A DNA stretch of 64,000 nt from Clytia hemisphaerica (taxonomy: Eukaryota; Cnidaria; Hydrozoa; Leptothecata; Clytiidae), in assembly GCA_902728285.1 (NCBI GenBank), contig CACVBU010000975.1:990193-1054192 (forward strand), given 5' to 3'. This document shows, in pieces, positions 46,601 to 57,655 of this stretch. The translations under genes and the position numbers were made by a program. The stretch's first letter is position 1, and the number at the start of each line of letters is the position of its first letter. A model generated the notes under the pieces. The model searched no databases and was not told the DNA's origin. It worked only from the letters and a program-made list of their open reading frames with translations.

Positions 46601-47242
46601 AACTGTAAGGCTGTCCCAATGTATGTCGAAGCTGCTTGGGACAAGAGCAACTTCCCTTGGCAGAAAACTCCATGGACACGGCGGCAAAGCAAGCTAGGAC
46701 AGCCGAATGAAGATAGTCTGTTGCAATAGATGCCAGCACACATAGAAACTCATCATTCAGCCTATTTTTGTGGCTCTTCATATTTTCTTGAGTGTTATTT
46801 TTTTTGTTTTTTAATCTGGAGGCTAAAATGTTCTCTAAAATTTGTTTCAGGTTTTCTTCACATACTTATCTCGTATTTTATAAATAAAACGTTTTTAAAA
46901 TAAAAATGCTAAATTTAACGACGAGAAAGTCTAATGAGATAACGATACCATCAGATTCATACTGGAGATAAGTGTTGATTGATCATCAATTTCTGAAATG
47001 GTTGGAGCGATAACGATTTCGGAGCTTTCACCAGCAGATGTTAAATCCACTTTTATCGTGATCACTGGGGCTTTCTGTTTGAAACGAGCCTCAATAGGAT
47101 ATATTTCTCTGAAAATTTTGCTTACTCGTACGACCAAAGTATAAGTGCTTTTTTACTTGAGGGTAGTAAAACGTTTACAAAGACATCCCTGTGTCACAAA
47201 CACTTTTCAGAAAACAACGACGCGACAACTACAACACCAACA
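46601..47242. other. Between two retroelements; one unexplained small ORF
   Basis: A minus-strand 68-codon frame (46931-47137) has reasonable composition (KAPVITIKVDLTSAG) but no recognised domain. It may be an exon fragment. Confidence 0.3.
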
Positions 47243-48486
47243 TTGGATGATAGTTTCATACAATGTGGCCAGAAACAAAAATCACCACCACCAACACCCC
47301 CACCGCCCGCATTAGGAAATGACCTCCTCCTGAGACTGGCCCAATCGATCAGAACACCAGTGAGAAACCAGCCTGAAAACATACACACACCATCACCAAA
47401 CCTCTCGGAGTATGAGGCAATCAAACGAAAATATCAATCTCTCTGCAGAGGATTTCTATACCACCAAAAACAACTTTCCTTCTTCGAAGATCAAGTTACA
47501 CGAAAACGAACACCAGAGGAACTTATTCCAAAACTCGAATCAAGGCTATCACTCACCGAGAGTGAAACAGACGTGGAGGCAAATTTTGGAAGAGGCAGGA
47601 CGAAAACTACGAAACGTTGCCCTCAACCATCACAAGAACCAGAGCCAAACACTTCTCACCGACAGAGAACTACTTCGGGCAAAAATTGAACCCAAAGAGG
47701 CTGAGGAAATAGAACAAAGAATGTTCGATGAAGTTATACGGAAGAAAACGACGGACAGCGTAAGAAAGAGACAACATCAAATGCCACACCAAACCCAACA
47801 TCGACATAGCCATCAAGTGCCACACCAAACTCAACAACAAACTCAACACCGACATAACAAATATTCAAAAAAGTAATTTATCATGTAAATAATGTAAATA
47901 GATCTATAAAAAAGAAAACACAACCAAACATAACCAACAAAAAAACTGACTCCGTTATCAATTTATCGGATCTCAAATTAAGCAACATAGAAAAAGAAAT
48001 ACTAAAAAAGGGCCTAAACTTTATCCCTACACCCACCCCACAAGAAATTATCTCAGAAATTGAATCTTCTCTAAATACATTTACAAATAAAATGAAAACA
48101 ATCTACTTCTTTTCAAAAACACAACCTAAATCAAAACCGAAACTTTGGAAAAAGAAAACAAAAACAAAATGGCAAGCACCTCCACCAAACAATAAATATC
48201 TCACAATAGTCACAAAAGAAATCTCCAGCTTAAAAAACACTCTAAAAAACTCACCACTCACAAACAACCTAAACCCGAAAGAAAAGAAAACTCTACTCCG
48301 TTTATCTAGAAACACAAAAATTGAAATTAAAAAAGCTGACAAAGGAGGCTCTATTGTCATAATGAATAAAACTGACTATGAAAGTAAAGCAATGGACCAC
48401 TTAAATAACACAGACCAGTATGAAATTATCGCAGAAAACCCCCTAAAAGACTTAAAAACAAATATTGAGGCCTTCCTGGACACAAT
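47243..48486 (+). mobile_element. Penelope-like element, 5' part
   Basis: A Pro-rich frame at 47243-47689 (PPPTPPPPALGN) shifts into a His/Gln-rich frame to 47876 (HQTQHRHSHQVPHQ). From about 47946 a new frame reads LSNIEKEILKKGLNFIPTPT, a signature of the N-terminal part of Penelope-like reverse transcriptases. It continues through KIEIKKADKGGSIVIMNKTD to about 48486, where a hAT terminus begins. The reverse transcriptase core resumes at 60039. The frame change near 47680 marks decay in the first segment. Confidence 0.85.
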
Positions 48487-48595
48487 CAGTGGCGTCACTA
48501 GGGTGTCGCTGCTGAAGACTCAGCGACACCCTTTTTTGACAAACAAAAGTTTTTGAAAGACAAGAAATAAAAAGCGCTGGTAAGAGGACGACGCG

Positions 48596-48642
48596 TGGCG
48601 ACTAGCGCTCGTACGGACACGCGCGGCGACTAGCGCTCGTAC
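48596..48642. repeat. Subterminal direct repeats of the hAT element
   Basis: GGCGACTAGCGCTCGTACG occurs at 48596-48614 and 48624-48642. Subterminal repeats of this kind are often transposase-binding sites in hAT elements. The unit contains the palindrome TAGCGCT-like core AGCGCT. Confidence 0.75.
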
Positions 48643-49002
48643 GCGCGGCGTGCGGCTTTTTTAGAAAATCACGCGCCTTCAATGGGCGGTTTTCAATTGG
48701 CGGCGATGTTTTAAATTGGCGGAGATATTTAGATTTTAATAAATTTACGGCACCGAATGAAAATTCAGTATTGCGATTCCTTAGCTTAGTAGAGCTCAGT
48801 CGAAATGAAGACGGCTCTCCGGGACCGTAAAATAAGAATTTTTTCTTCACTTTGGCCTTCATCGTCTGCACAAAAACAATGACACGGCTACCGACTTTAA
48901 TATTTATTGTTATCCTCTTTGTTAAATTGTTAGCAGAACAAAAGAGGTCTCGTCGGTGACCGTAAAAATTGGAAACCTGGAGTTGAGAATCGTTTCGCAT
49001 GT

Positions 49003-52000
49003 TTGAAAGGCCTCTTCTACACTCAAAAGCCATGGCTTCGGTCAATGTTTTTTGAAGAAGGGTCACTTGCACTTAAAAATGGTGATAAATTGCAAGTTCA
49101 ACGTCTGTATGATAACCTGTTGAGTGAAATTGTACAAGCGGTAAAGAAACGAGATTTGATCAAATCAACTGTGAAGAAAGTTTCCAGAAATTTTTCTGTT
49201 GATTGGTGTCTGAAGTTGGTTGACAACCCCTCAGTTCACAAGTTAATTCCCTTGAGGTAGGTAATGGTTATCTTTCTTTGTTTGACACCATCATGGTGAT
49301 TTAATTTTTCTTACTCATTATTATGATAATTGACTTAATCATGATGGTTATTTATTGTGGTCAGATGAAAAAAATATCAAATTACTTGCTTTATTTGACA
49401 TCTCACAACAAAGCTTTGTTGGTGTTTTTTTGTTAGAAATAGAGAGAAAAACCACAACATTTTTTAAATTGAGATTTAAATACTGTGATTGATTTACCAT
49501 GGTAACTTTTTTTTATTGAAACAAAAGAGTCAATTATTATGTTATTGAGTGAGGAGAGCAGGGCTAGGATATTACATCTTGTGTCGTGTTTTTTTTTCAT
49601 GCATCCCGTAGGGACGTAGTTTTACGTACTTATTATATTTTGGCTGAATTTTCTCAAAAAGAAAAGTTTGATTGGTTAGAGCTTATTTTGGTTAGCACTA
49701 AATTAGAGGTTACGATGTTTTTTGTTTTGACGACAACTTTTTTTTTTTGAAGGGTTAAATTTTTATTTTTATTTTACTTAGTGAGGATTCATAGGCTAAA
49801 TCTGTTCTATTTTGAATTAGATTTTTTTTTCAAAATTATCACCTGAAACACGAGCTATTCATTTTTGTAATAAGATTGCACATTTATTCCAGACGGTTGT
49901 AATCGATGAATCGATGAAATTGAGATGGTTAGTATAAAATCAATCGATCAGTTATTGATTAAAATCTATAATCGATACTTCATCGGATAAAAAATATTGT
50001 GAAAATTGACAAGCCATCGGTTGGCCAACGATAGATAATTGATGAGCAGTAAATTATCGATAAATATAATCGATAATAACCGATTATATCGATTCAAATT
50101 GATGACCGATTTCTTTGATTACGACCGTTTGAATTGAATGTATTGAAAGTCAGATAAACTAACTTCAAGGGGCATTCAGAAATTGTGGGGGTTTGGAAAT
50201 TATCTTGATCACATCTATTAAACTAAATTTCATTTCTTTCCCTTTTTCTAGCTCGAAATCCGATGGAAATTGTCTGTTCAGTTCAGTATCAATCCATTTG
50301 GTGGGAGATTCAACATTAGCTGACAAGTTGCGGGTAGTATCATGTCTTGAGCTTTTTCTTAATGCCAATTTTTATTTTAGTCATCCAAATTTTTTCTACT
50401 TTTTTGTTATTTTTCGTGAAACTTTCAAGAATTATAACAATGTCTTTAGTTTTGCTCTCTCATCTCAGCCTGATGATGGGGTTCCTTATTCTGAGGATGT
50501 GATTGTTGCTGAAGCCATTAGCAAGTGTTCAAATAAATCATGGGCTTCTTATGTCTGTATTTTAGCTCTTTCTTCTGTTGTTAATCAACGCATACGTGTC
50601 CATCGTCCCATTCTTGAAGCAAGGAAGTATCCATATGAAGTTATGTTTAATTCTATGATTCTTCCACGTTTATTTTACCAAGAGCAAGGCTCTAAAGGAG
50701 ACCCCAATGATTGGCTTGATATACTTTTTTGTAGGGAGGGTTCTGGAGATACACTTAACCACTTTGTACCCCTTATTACACTAGGTGAATATCGTTTTCA
50801 AAATCAAATTAAGAATTTGAAAAGGTCAGTTTCCGACCATTCTCCTAATCAAAGTAAGATAAAGTTTGAGCCTCTTCCTAAGAAACCTACTTTTCCAACC
50901 GCTACAATTTCTACGTCGCAAGCTTCCAGAAAGAATTCTTCTTTCAAATTGTCTAAAAAAAAGTCTCCTTTTCAAGGCAGAACAATTTACGATTCTTTTG
51001 ATAGAAAAGCATGTGTTTTGCCCTGTTCTAGCTCTTCATCTACTATTGTTACTTCTTCATGTTCAGTTGTTACTTCATCTTCATCAACTATTTTGACAAC
51101 TATGTCAAATTCAACAGTATCTCTATCCATGACTAATTCTATTTCTTCTAATACTATTTCCTCTAGTAAGATTTCAAACATTCCTCCATCCTCTCAGAAA
51201 TCTCTTATTGCTGTAGGAGATCCTATTTTGAGTGCAAGCTGTATTACAAAACTTTCTCCTAGTGAACCTAAAGTTTCTACTTCTCTTAGTGTGTCCAGGG
51301 TTTCCATTTCTTCTCTTTGTGAACCTGGAGCATCTAGTTCTTCTCTTAGTGAGCCTGGAATTTCCATTTCTCCTAGTGGGTCAGGGGCTTCAATTTCCTC
51401 TCTAAATCAGCCTAGGGTGCCTGTTTCAAGTTCTTCTGTTTCTCAAGTTTCAAATCTTTTCAACAAAGGGTCTGCTATGGACTTTAAACCTTCTTATTAT
51501 GTAGATGTTCCTATTAGTGACAGATATGACATTGCCTTTTATTTTCCCATATCCAAAAACTTAACACATGAGGAAAGATATGACTTATTAATGAACTGTT
51601 TCAAACCAGATAGAAATTTTAGTTTCCCCTTGAAAGAAAAAAAACGTTTTGACAGAGAGTACTTAAGTAATTATCCATGGGCTAGGTATTCTAAATCTCT
51701 CAATGGTGCATTTTGTATAGATTGTTCCCTGTTTGCATGCTTTAGTCAGAGATTAAGTGCTCACAAGAACTTTATCTCTCAGGCTGTTTATCCTGGAAAA
51801 TCTTTCTCTACTTCTTTCAAACGCCACATTGGTAACAACTCTGGGTGTGTTAATCAGACCTTGCACGAAGAGTGTGCAGCATTGTCACTTTCATTTAAAC
51901 GTCGTTTTGAGGGTAAATCTAAAGATGTTGATATGCTTATCAATAAAGAAAGTTTGAAAGCTATTGAAAAAGCCAAACAAATACTTCCATCTATCATTGA

Positions 52001-53833
52001 TACTGTTATTGTTTGTGGCCACATGGGGATTTCATTTAGAGGTCATAGGGATCATCGGAGTAATCATCCACCTTCTGGGGAGTATTCCTCTAGGGCTGGG
52101 CTGGGAAATTTTGTTGAATTAGTTAATTTTGGTATTCGAAGAGGGGATACAATTTTAAAAGATCACTATGAATGTGCTCCTCTCAATGCCCATTACCTAT
52201 CTCCACCAACCCAAAATGAATTTATATCAATTTCGGGTGCTCTTGTCCTTGAAAAGGTTTTGATTCAAATCAAACCGAATGAAGATTTTAGTTATTTTTT
52301 TTCCATTCTTGCTGATGAGGCAATGGATTGTTCGCAAAAAGAACAGCTTTCTCTAGTGTTGAGATTTATTGATGAGAAAAACATCATCCACGAAGAGTTC
52401 ACTGGGTTTGTTCATTTGAAAAATGGTCTCTCTGGTAAAGCTATTGCCGATTCTGTCCAAGGTAGAGTCTCTGATTTGGGCCTGGACATTAAAAAGTGTA
52501 GAGGTCAAGGATATGATGGTGCAGGTAACGTTGCTGGTTACAAAAGTGGTGCTGCTGCCCATATTCTCAGACTTGTTTCCAAAGCTCTATTTGTCCATTG
52601 TTTTTCCCATAGACTGAATCTTTCTGTTTCAAAGGGCTTTAAAGTTATTTCTGTTAGCAACATGTTAGAAACTGCTACTAAACTGTCATATTTTTTCCAT
52701 AATTCAGAGCAAAGACAAAGATGCTTTGAAAAACATGTGAAATCGTTTAGGCTTCAAAAACATGTTTCAGATGATTTAGATTCTGAATGGCTTTCTTCTG
52801 GACTCGACTCAAAAGTAAAAAAATTGAGAGATCCTTCGAAAACTCGATGGGTTGAACGGATCAAAGACCTCGAAATTTTCATTCAACTTTTTGAACCTCT
52901 CTGGTTTGCTCTAGAAGAGATGAAAGTTAACTCAAAAAGAGAGTATAATGATAATACCAGGAAAGATGCCTTTTCTTTTTTCAAAGCAATTGATACTTTT
53001 GATTTCATTGTGAATCTAGTCATTTGTTACCGTGTTCTTGCGCTTTCATTGCAGATCACTCAGCTTCTTCAATCTAAACTTAATGATATTTCAAATGCTG
53101 TTCACATGATCACCTCTTTGATTACTCAAGTTTCAGAAATGAGAAAAAATGTTGATAAATATCATGATGATTGGTACCAATTTTCCTTAAAACTTGCCAA
53201 TAGGCTCAATATAAATGCCTCTAAACCAAGAACTAATAAGCGGCAAATTTTCCGTGACAATCATCAAGCGGAAACCATATCAGATTTTTTTATCGAGTTT
53301 CATTGACGATTCCTCTTCTAGATACTCTGCATCAAGAGTTGAATAGTCGGTTTTCTGAAAATTCTTTAATTGCTTACAAAGGTTTACATTTATTACCTAG
53401 AAATCTTTTGAGTAAGCAAGAGAAATATCCACTCCGTGAACGTGTTCACGCTTTTTTTAACTTTTACTCTGACGATATGCCTTTTCCATTACGTTTGGAA
53501 GATGAAATAAATCTTTGGGAGACTTATTGGTCGACTTTCGTACACGACTTACCAACTGATATTTCTGAGACGTTAAACGCACTGAAAGGTTTTTCAGGTT
53601 TTCCTAACATTAAAACTGCTCTTAGAATTTTGGCAACTATTCCAATTACCTCTTGTGAATGCGAAAGGTCGTTTTCAAACATGAAATTTATTAAAAATAG
53701 TTTGAGGAGTAAAATGAGTCAAGATAGACTTAATGGTCTTTGCCTTCTGAATGTTCATCTTGACAAAACTCCAGACCCGATGGCAGTTTGTGAAAAGTTT
53801 TTAGCCAAAAATCAAAGACGAATTAATAAGTGA
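49003..53833 (+). CDS. OTU-domain / hAT transposase fusion (one frameshift)
   Basis: Exon 1 ends at 49256 (GAG|GTAGGT) and exon 2 starts at 50252 after TTTTTCTAG, joining in phase. Exon 2 opens with SKSDGNCLFSSVSIHLVGDS, an OTU cysteine-protease signature (DGNCLF with the catalytic Cys), and HFVPLI about 160 residues on could hold the catalytic His. A Ser-rich linker follows, then a TTF-type zinc-finger region (NYPWARYSKSLNGAFCIDCS...), ILADEAMD, CRGQGYDGAGNVAG, FVHCFSHRLNLSV, KTRWVERI, and a C-terminal hAT dimerisation region (ATIPITSCECERSFSNMKFI). The frame is continuous except at a run of seven T (53284-53290), after which the sequence continues in another frame with IPLLDTLHQELNSRF. The start codon is uncertain (first Met at about 49045). 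OTU domains remove ubiquitin in host proteins; their purpose in transposases is not known to me. Confidence 0.85.
49893..50128. mobile_element. MITE rich in ATCGAT, inside the hAT intron
   Basis: ACGGTTGTAATC at 49893-49904 is inverted as GATTACGACCGT at 50117-50128. Between them are many ATCGAT or TATCGATA motifs. The element lies in the intron of the OTU-transposase gene, close to its acceptor. No obvious target duplication. Confidence 0.65.
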
Positions 53834-53937
53834 GTTATCATTCTTGTTTACTTCCCAATTAAAAAACAAAAAATTAAAAAACAACTAAAAATTTAAAAAA
53901 TTATAAATTGAAAAAAAATCTCCTCTTCATTTCTTGT

Positions 53938-53968
53938 TAGTAAGTAAGTAAGTAAGTAAGTAAGTAAA
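53938..53968 (-). repeat. TTAC simple-repeat tail of the retrotransposon
   Basis: On the plus strand GTAA repeats about six to seven times. On the element's strand this is a (TTAC)n 3' tail directly after AATAAATCA, a pattern typical of non-LTR elements that end in short tandem repeats rather than poly(A). Confidence 0.9.
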
Positions 53969-54199
53969 TGATTTATTTGTCCTAATAAGCGAGACGAGCG
54001 ACCACACTCATAGACAAAAAAGCTAAACTAAGGAGGTGGCCGCACGATATAGTTACAAGATTGAATAATTTTAAAAGTCTTATTTTAAGTAGAAATTGAC
54101 AAGAAATTTTTCGTAAAAATGCTTTAAAAAAACAAAGTTTAAAAATAAAATAACCAACTCAAATAACCAAATAACTAAGAAGACAAACTGTAACGAGAG

Positions 54200-57100
54200 C
54201 TAAGTATACGAAGACAAAAAGTATAACTTAAGAAAGTCCTTAAGACGATCCAATGCAAGTGTGGAATTGTCATCAAATGTTAAGAAATGTTGAATTTCAT
54301 TCCAAGCAAGAATTGATTGGTATAAAACTGAGTAATTGCCATAAGTCACTGTTTTTACTTCGGGTATTTTTAAAAGTCCGGACTTAGAACGGATAACTTC
54401 ATGACGATCAGTATCATTTAATCGCTTATACTCGAGACTTTGCAATAAAGGAGTAGGAAGTTTGTTTTTTAAGTGCTTGAAGAGAAAGATAATATTTAGA
54501 TATTTGACAAAATCGAAAAAGCGAAGAATCTTGAATTCTAAAAATAAAGGAGATGAATGTGCACGAAAGTCAGAGAAAGTCATAATCCGAAGAGCTCGTT
54601 TTTGAAGAATGTGGACCCTGCGAGCATAGATTGTCTGCCGTTGACCCCATATTTGGGCTGCGTAAGAAAGATGACATTGAGAAATAGAATAATATAATGA
54701 TGTTAATGTTTTCTTGTCGACATAATGCCTAAGTTTACTGAGAGCTCCATTAGCTCTCTTTAATTTATTACAAACAAAGTTTATATGGTGTTTCCAGTTC
54801 AAATGTTCATCTAAATATACACCCAAATACTTGACAACTTTGCTTGGTATGAGTTTGCGTCCATTGACTTTGATTTTTAAGTCATAGTTGATCTTCTTTC
54901 GAATCGGACGAAAGATCATAAGTTCAGTCTTACCAACGTTTAACGAGATCTTGTTCGCCTTCAGCCAGTTCATGAGAAGCTTAAGGTCGATATTTGCTCG
55001 TTTAGCTATAGGTTTTAAAGATTCATCTCTCAGAAAGAGCATAGTATCATCAGCAAACAGATTGACAAGAGAATATCGAAGAGCAGTATGAAGATCGTTC
55101 ACATAAAGAAGGAAAAGAAGGGGGCCAAGAACAGAACCCTGGGGGACACCATGTTGCATGCGTCTAGATGTAGAATTTTTACCTGAAACTGAAACAAACT
55201 GTGATCTGTCAGTTAGAAAAGAACGAAACCAGTCAAGAGATTTTCCCCGAATACCATAGAAATCTAGTTTAGCTAGTAAGATGGAATGGTCGACAGTGTC
55301 AAAAGCTTTTTGCAGATCAATAAAGATGGAACAACCGAAATCACCTTCATCCAAGGCACTTGAGATTTGGTTAACACAGTAAAGAAGGGCTGTCTCAGTA
55401 GAATGTCCAGAGCGAAAACCGAATTGTAAAGAATATATGGAATTTGTCTGATCAAGAAAATTTATCAGTCGTTTGTGCATAAGTTTTTGAAAAATTTTGT
55501 CGATGTTTGAAAGAAGTGAAATGGGTCTGTAATTTTCAGCATCAAAAGGAGATCCTTTGTTTTTGAAGATCGGAATGACTTTCGCTTCTTTGAGTTGACT
55601 TGGAAAAACACCAGTAAAAAAAGAAAGATTGATGATGTCAGTGAAGATCGAAGACAGACTATTTAGGTTAGAAGAAATAATACGATAAGGGATGCTATTG
55701 GGACCAGAAGCTTTGTTCTCACTCAAGGACATTAAAACTTTAGAGAGTTCGAGTTTGGAGACTGGCGAGATGAGAAAGTTATTAGGATTTCGACGTTCAT
55801 TTGATAGCCATTCAGAAAAGTGATGACGTGTGAAAGGGTTTTTTGATCGTATCTTACCAGCAATCGTTGAGAAGAAATCATTGAAGCCTTCTGAGACTTC
55901 TTGAGGGCATGAAGAAAGAGAGTCATTGATGTTGAGAGAAATACTAGACCTAGAATTCGAAGAAGATATGACTTCCCGGACACCTTGCCAAAGTTTACGA
56001 AGGTTATTAGAGTTTTGTTGAAAATAGCGAGAATAATGAAGTTTTTTACTTGCACGAATGAGTGAAACTATTCGATTACGATAAAATTTATACCTACCTC
56101 GAAGGAAAGATTTGAGATCCTTTGCAGAATCAGGAACGCTCAGATAGTCATTTTTGAGATTATCCCTGATTTTCATTGAGGTACGAATGCCACTCGTAAC
56201 CCAAGGTTTCAGCAGGAGATCAGCTTGACGCCTAGTAAGTTGTTTCAAAGGGACATGCTTATCATACAATGAAGAGAAATGAGTTTGAAAAGTGTTAAAA
56301 GATGAGTCTACATTCCCCTTGTCGATTTCAAGAAGATTTTCCCAATCAAAACTGTCAAATTCTTCCTTGAAGCTGGCTTCATCAAAGTTAGACCATTCTC
56401 GACGAAAAGGAAGTTCAGGCTTAAATTCGGGACCGCAGTCTGTGTTTAGAACCAAAAACTGAGGAAGATGATCGGAAATTGCAACAGTAAGATTTCCAGA
56501 GACTGAAGTACAGTTGACAGGAGAGGTAAAGATATTATCAATGAGAGTGCTCGAAGTGTCAGTAATTCTTGTTGGCAAGGTGATTGTTGGTAGGATTTGG
56601 TAGGCACCGAGATTGTCGAGAAACGCAGAGTGAGAAAGGTCAGTGTCACAAGTTAAAAGATCGATGTTGAAATCACCTAATAAGATGAGATTTTTATTTT
56701 CTTGGCAGGCTTTCTTCAACAAAGGAGATAAAAAATTTTTATTAAAAAGATCAACATCGAGAAGAGGATGTTTGTAGATACAACCAACGATGAAGTTTTT
56801 TCGATTCTTCAAAACAATCTCAGCAAAGGTGGATTCAAGATTGCCGCTGTTAGAATTAATAAAATTTTGAAGATCCTCACGAGGTTTGCCTTTAAGAGAT
56901 TTAGAAATAAAAAGGGCAGTACCCCCAGCAGTGGAGACTGCTGGAGTATCAAAAGTATTGAAGCCGCTGATGGAAAGTTCGGTATCTTCAATTTTAGAAT
57001 GGAGCCTTGTTTCAGTGATACCGAGAATACTGAAATTATGATTAAGATCAGAAAGTAAAGTTGTAAGATTGTCATGGTGTTTTTCCAAAGAACAGATATT

Positions 57101-57541
57101 TAGATGGAAAGCAGAAAAAGATTTTTTCTTAAGAGGCAGAGAAGAAAATTCTTGAGTACTATAATATTTGCAATTAAAGTGAGATACATGATCATCATCA
57201 TAAGTTATATCGTCTTCTTGATCGTCGACTTGAGAATCAAAGTTAGAAAAATGATTAGATTTTGAGTTGAGATGTTTAAAATAGGATTTTAGATGACTTA
57301 TGTCTTTACCAATAGGTAGTTTATCCTCAGTTTCAAAATTAGGTAAAGCGTCTTGCCTGCAGAGTTTACAGAGCCAGATGTTTTTCACAAATTTTGGTTC
57401 AACGCCGAGGCACTTTGCATGGGATCGTCCCTCACATTTTGGACAAAAATGAAAAATTTGAGTGGTTCTAGAGATTTTTTTTAGGCAAACAGTGCACTTC
57501 GCACTTTGCATGCTTGAAGAATTGTTAATCTTGTGTCTCAA
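54200..57541 (-). CDS. Retrotransposon ORF2: zinc finger, endonuclease, reverse transcriptase
   Basis: The 1113-residue protein begins with a PHD-like Cys/His cluster (CTVCLKK, CPKC, HAKC, CKLC; residues about 17-62). An apurinic-type endonuclease follows (about 140-370: FHLNICSLEKHHDN, GITETRL, LLGDFNIDLL, SDHLPQF), then a reverse transcriptase (about 600-860: ENYRPISLLSNIDKIFQKLM, FGFRSGHSTETALL, FIDLQKAFDTVDHSI, QGSVLGPLLF and the catalytic FADD). Motif wording fits the CR1/Jockey group. It makes and inserts a DNA copy of the element RNA by target-primed reverse transcription. The frame is fully open. The PHD-like finger on ORF2 rather than ORF1 is notable. Confidence 0.93.
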   Translation of the reverse strand: MRHKINNSSSMQSAKCTVCLKKISRTTQIFHFCPKCEGRSHAKCLGVEPKFVKNIWLCKLCRQDALPNFETEDKLPIGKDISHLKSYFKHLNSKSNHFSNFDSQVDDQEDDITYDDDHVSHFNCKYYSTQEFSSLPLKKKSFSAFHLNICSLEKHHDNLTTLLSDLNHNFSILGITETRLHSKIEDTELSISGFNTFDTPAVSTAGGTALFISKSLKGKPREDLQNFINSNSGNLESTFAEIVLKNRKNFIVGCIYKHPLLDVDLFNKNFLSPLLKKACQENKNLILLGDFNIDLLTCDTDLSHSAFLDNLGAYQILPTITLPTRITDTSSTLIDNIFTSPVNCTSVSGNLTVAISDHLPQFLVLNTDCGPEFKPELPFRREWSNFDEASFKEEFDSFDWENLLEIDKGNVDSSFNTFQTHFSSLYDKHVPLKQLTRRQADLLLKPWVTSGIRTSMKIRDNLKNDYLSVPDSAKDLKSFLRGRYKFYRNRIVSLIRASKKLHYSRYFQQNSNNLRKLWQGVREVISSSNSRSSISLNINDSLSSCPQEVSEGFNDFFSTIAGKIRSKNPFTRHHFSEWLSNERRNPNNFLISPVSKLELSKVLMSLSENKASGPNSIPYRIISSNLNSLSSIFTDIINLSFFTGVFPSQLKEAKVIPIFKNKGSPFDAENYRPISLLSNIDKIFQKLMHKRLINFLDQTNSIYSLQFGFRSGHSTETALLYCVNQISSALDEGDFGCSIFIDLQKAFDTVDHSILLAKLDFYGIRGKSLDWFRSFLTDRSQFVSVSGKNSTSRRMQHGVPQGSVLGPLLFLLYVNDLHTALRYSLVNLFADDTMLFLRDESLKPIAKRANIDLKLLMNWLKANKISLNVGKTELMIFRPIRKKINYDLKIKVNGRKLIPSKVVKYLGVYLDEHLNWKHHINFVCNKLKRANGALSKLRHYVDKKTLTSLYYSISQCHLSYAAQIWGQRQTIYARRVHILQKRALRIMTFSDFRAHSSPLFLEFKILRFFDFVKYLNIIFLFKHLKNKLPTPLLQSLEYKRLNDTDRHEVIRSKSGLLKIPEVKTVTYGNYSVLYQSILAWNEIQHFLTFDDNSTLALDRLKDFLKLYFLSSYT

Positions 57542-57655
57542 AGTTCAAAGGGATATGTTTCCCGAGCCAAAACTAGTGTCATATAATATCAATAAGAGAA
57601 TACTCTATCACAATAGAAAGAAATGCGTAACAAAAATCAGGGAATTATCTACTTT

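Noticed and set aside
49880..50251. Start of the long frame at 50193 as the transposase N-terminus
   Set aside because: A good acceptor at 50250-50251 joins in phase to the exon ending at 49256, so 50193-50251 is intron.
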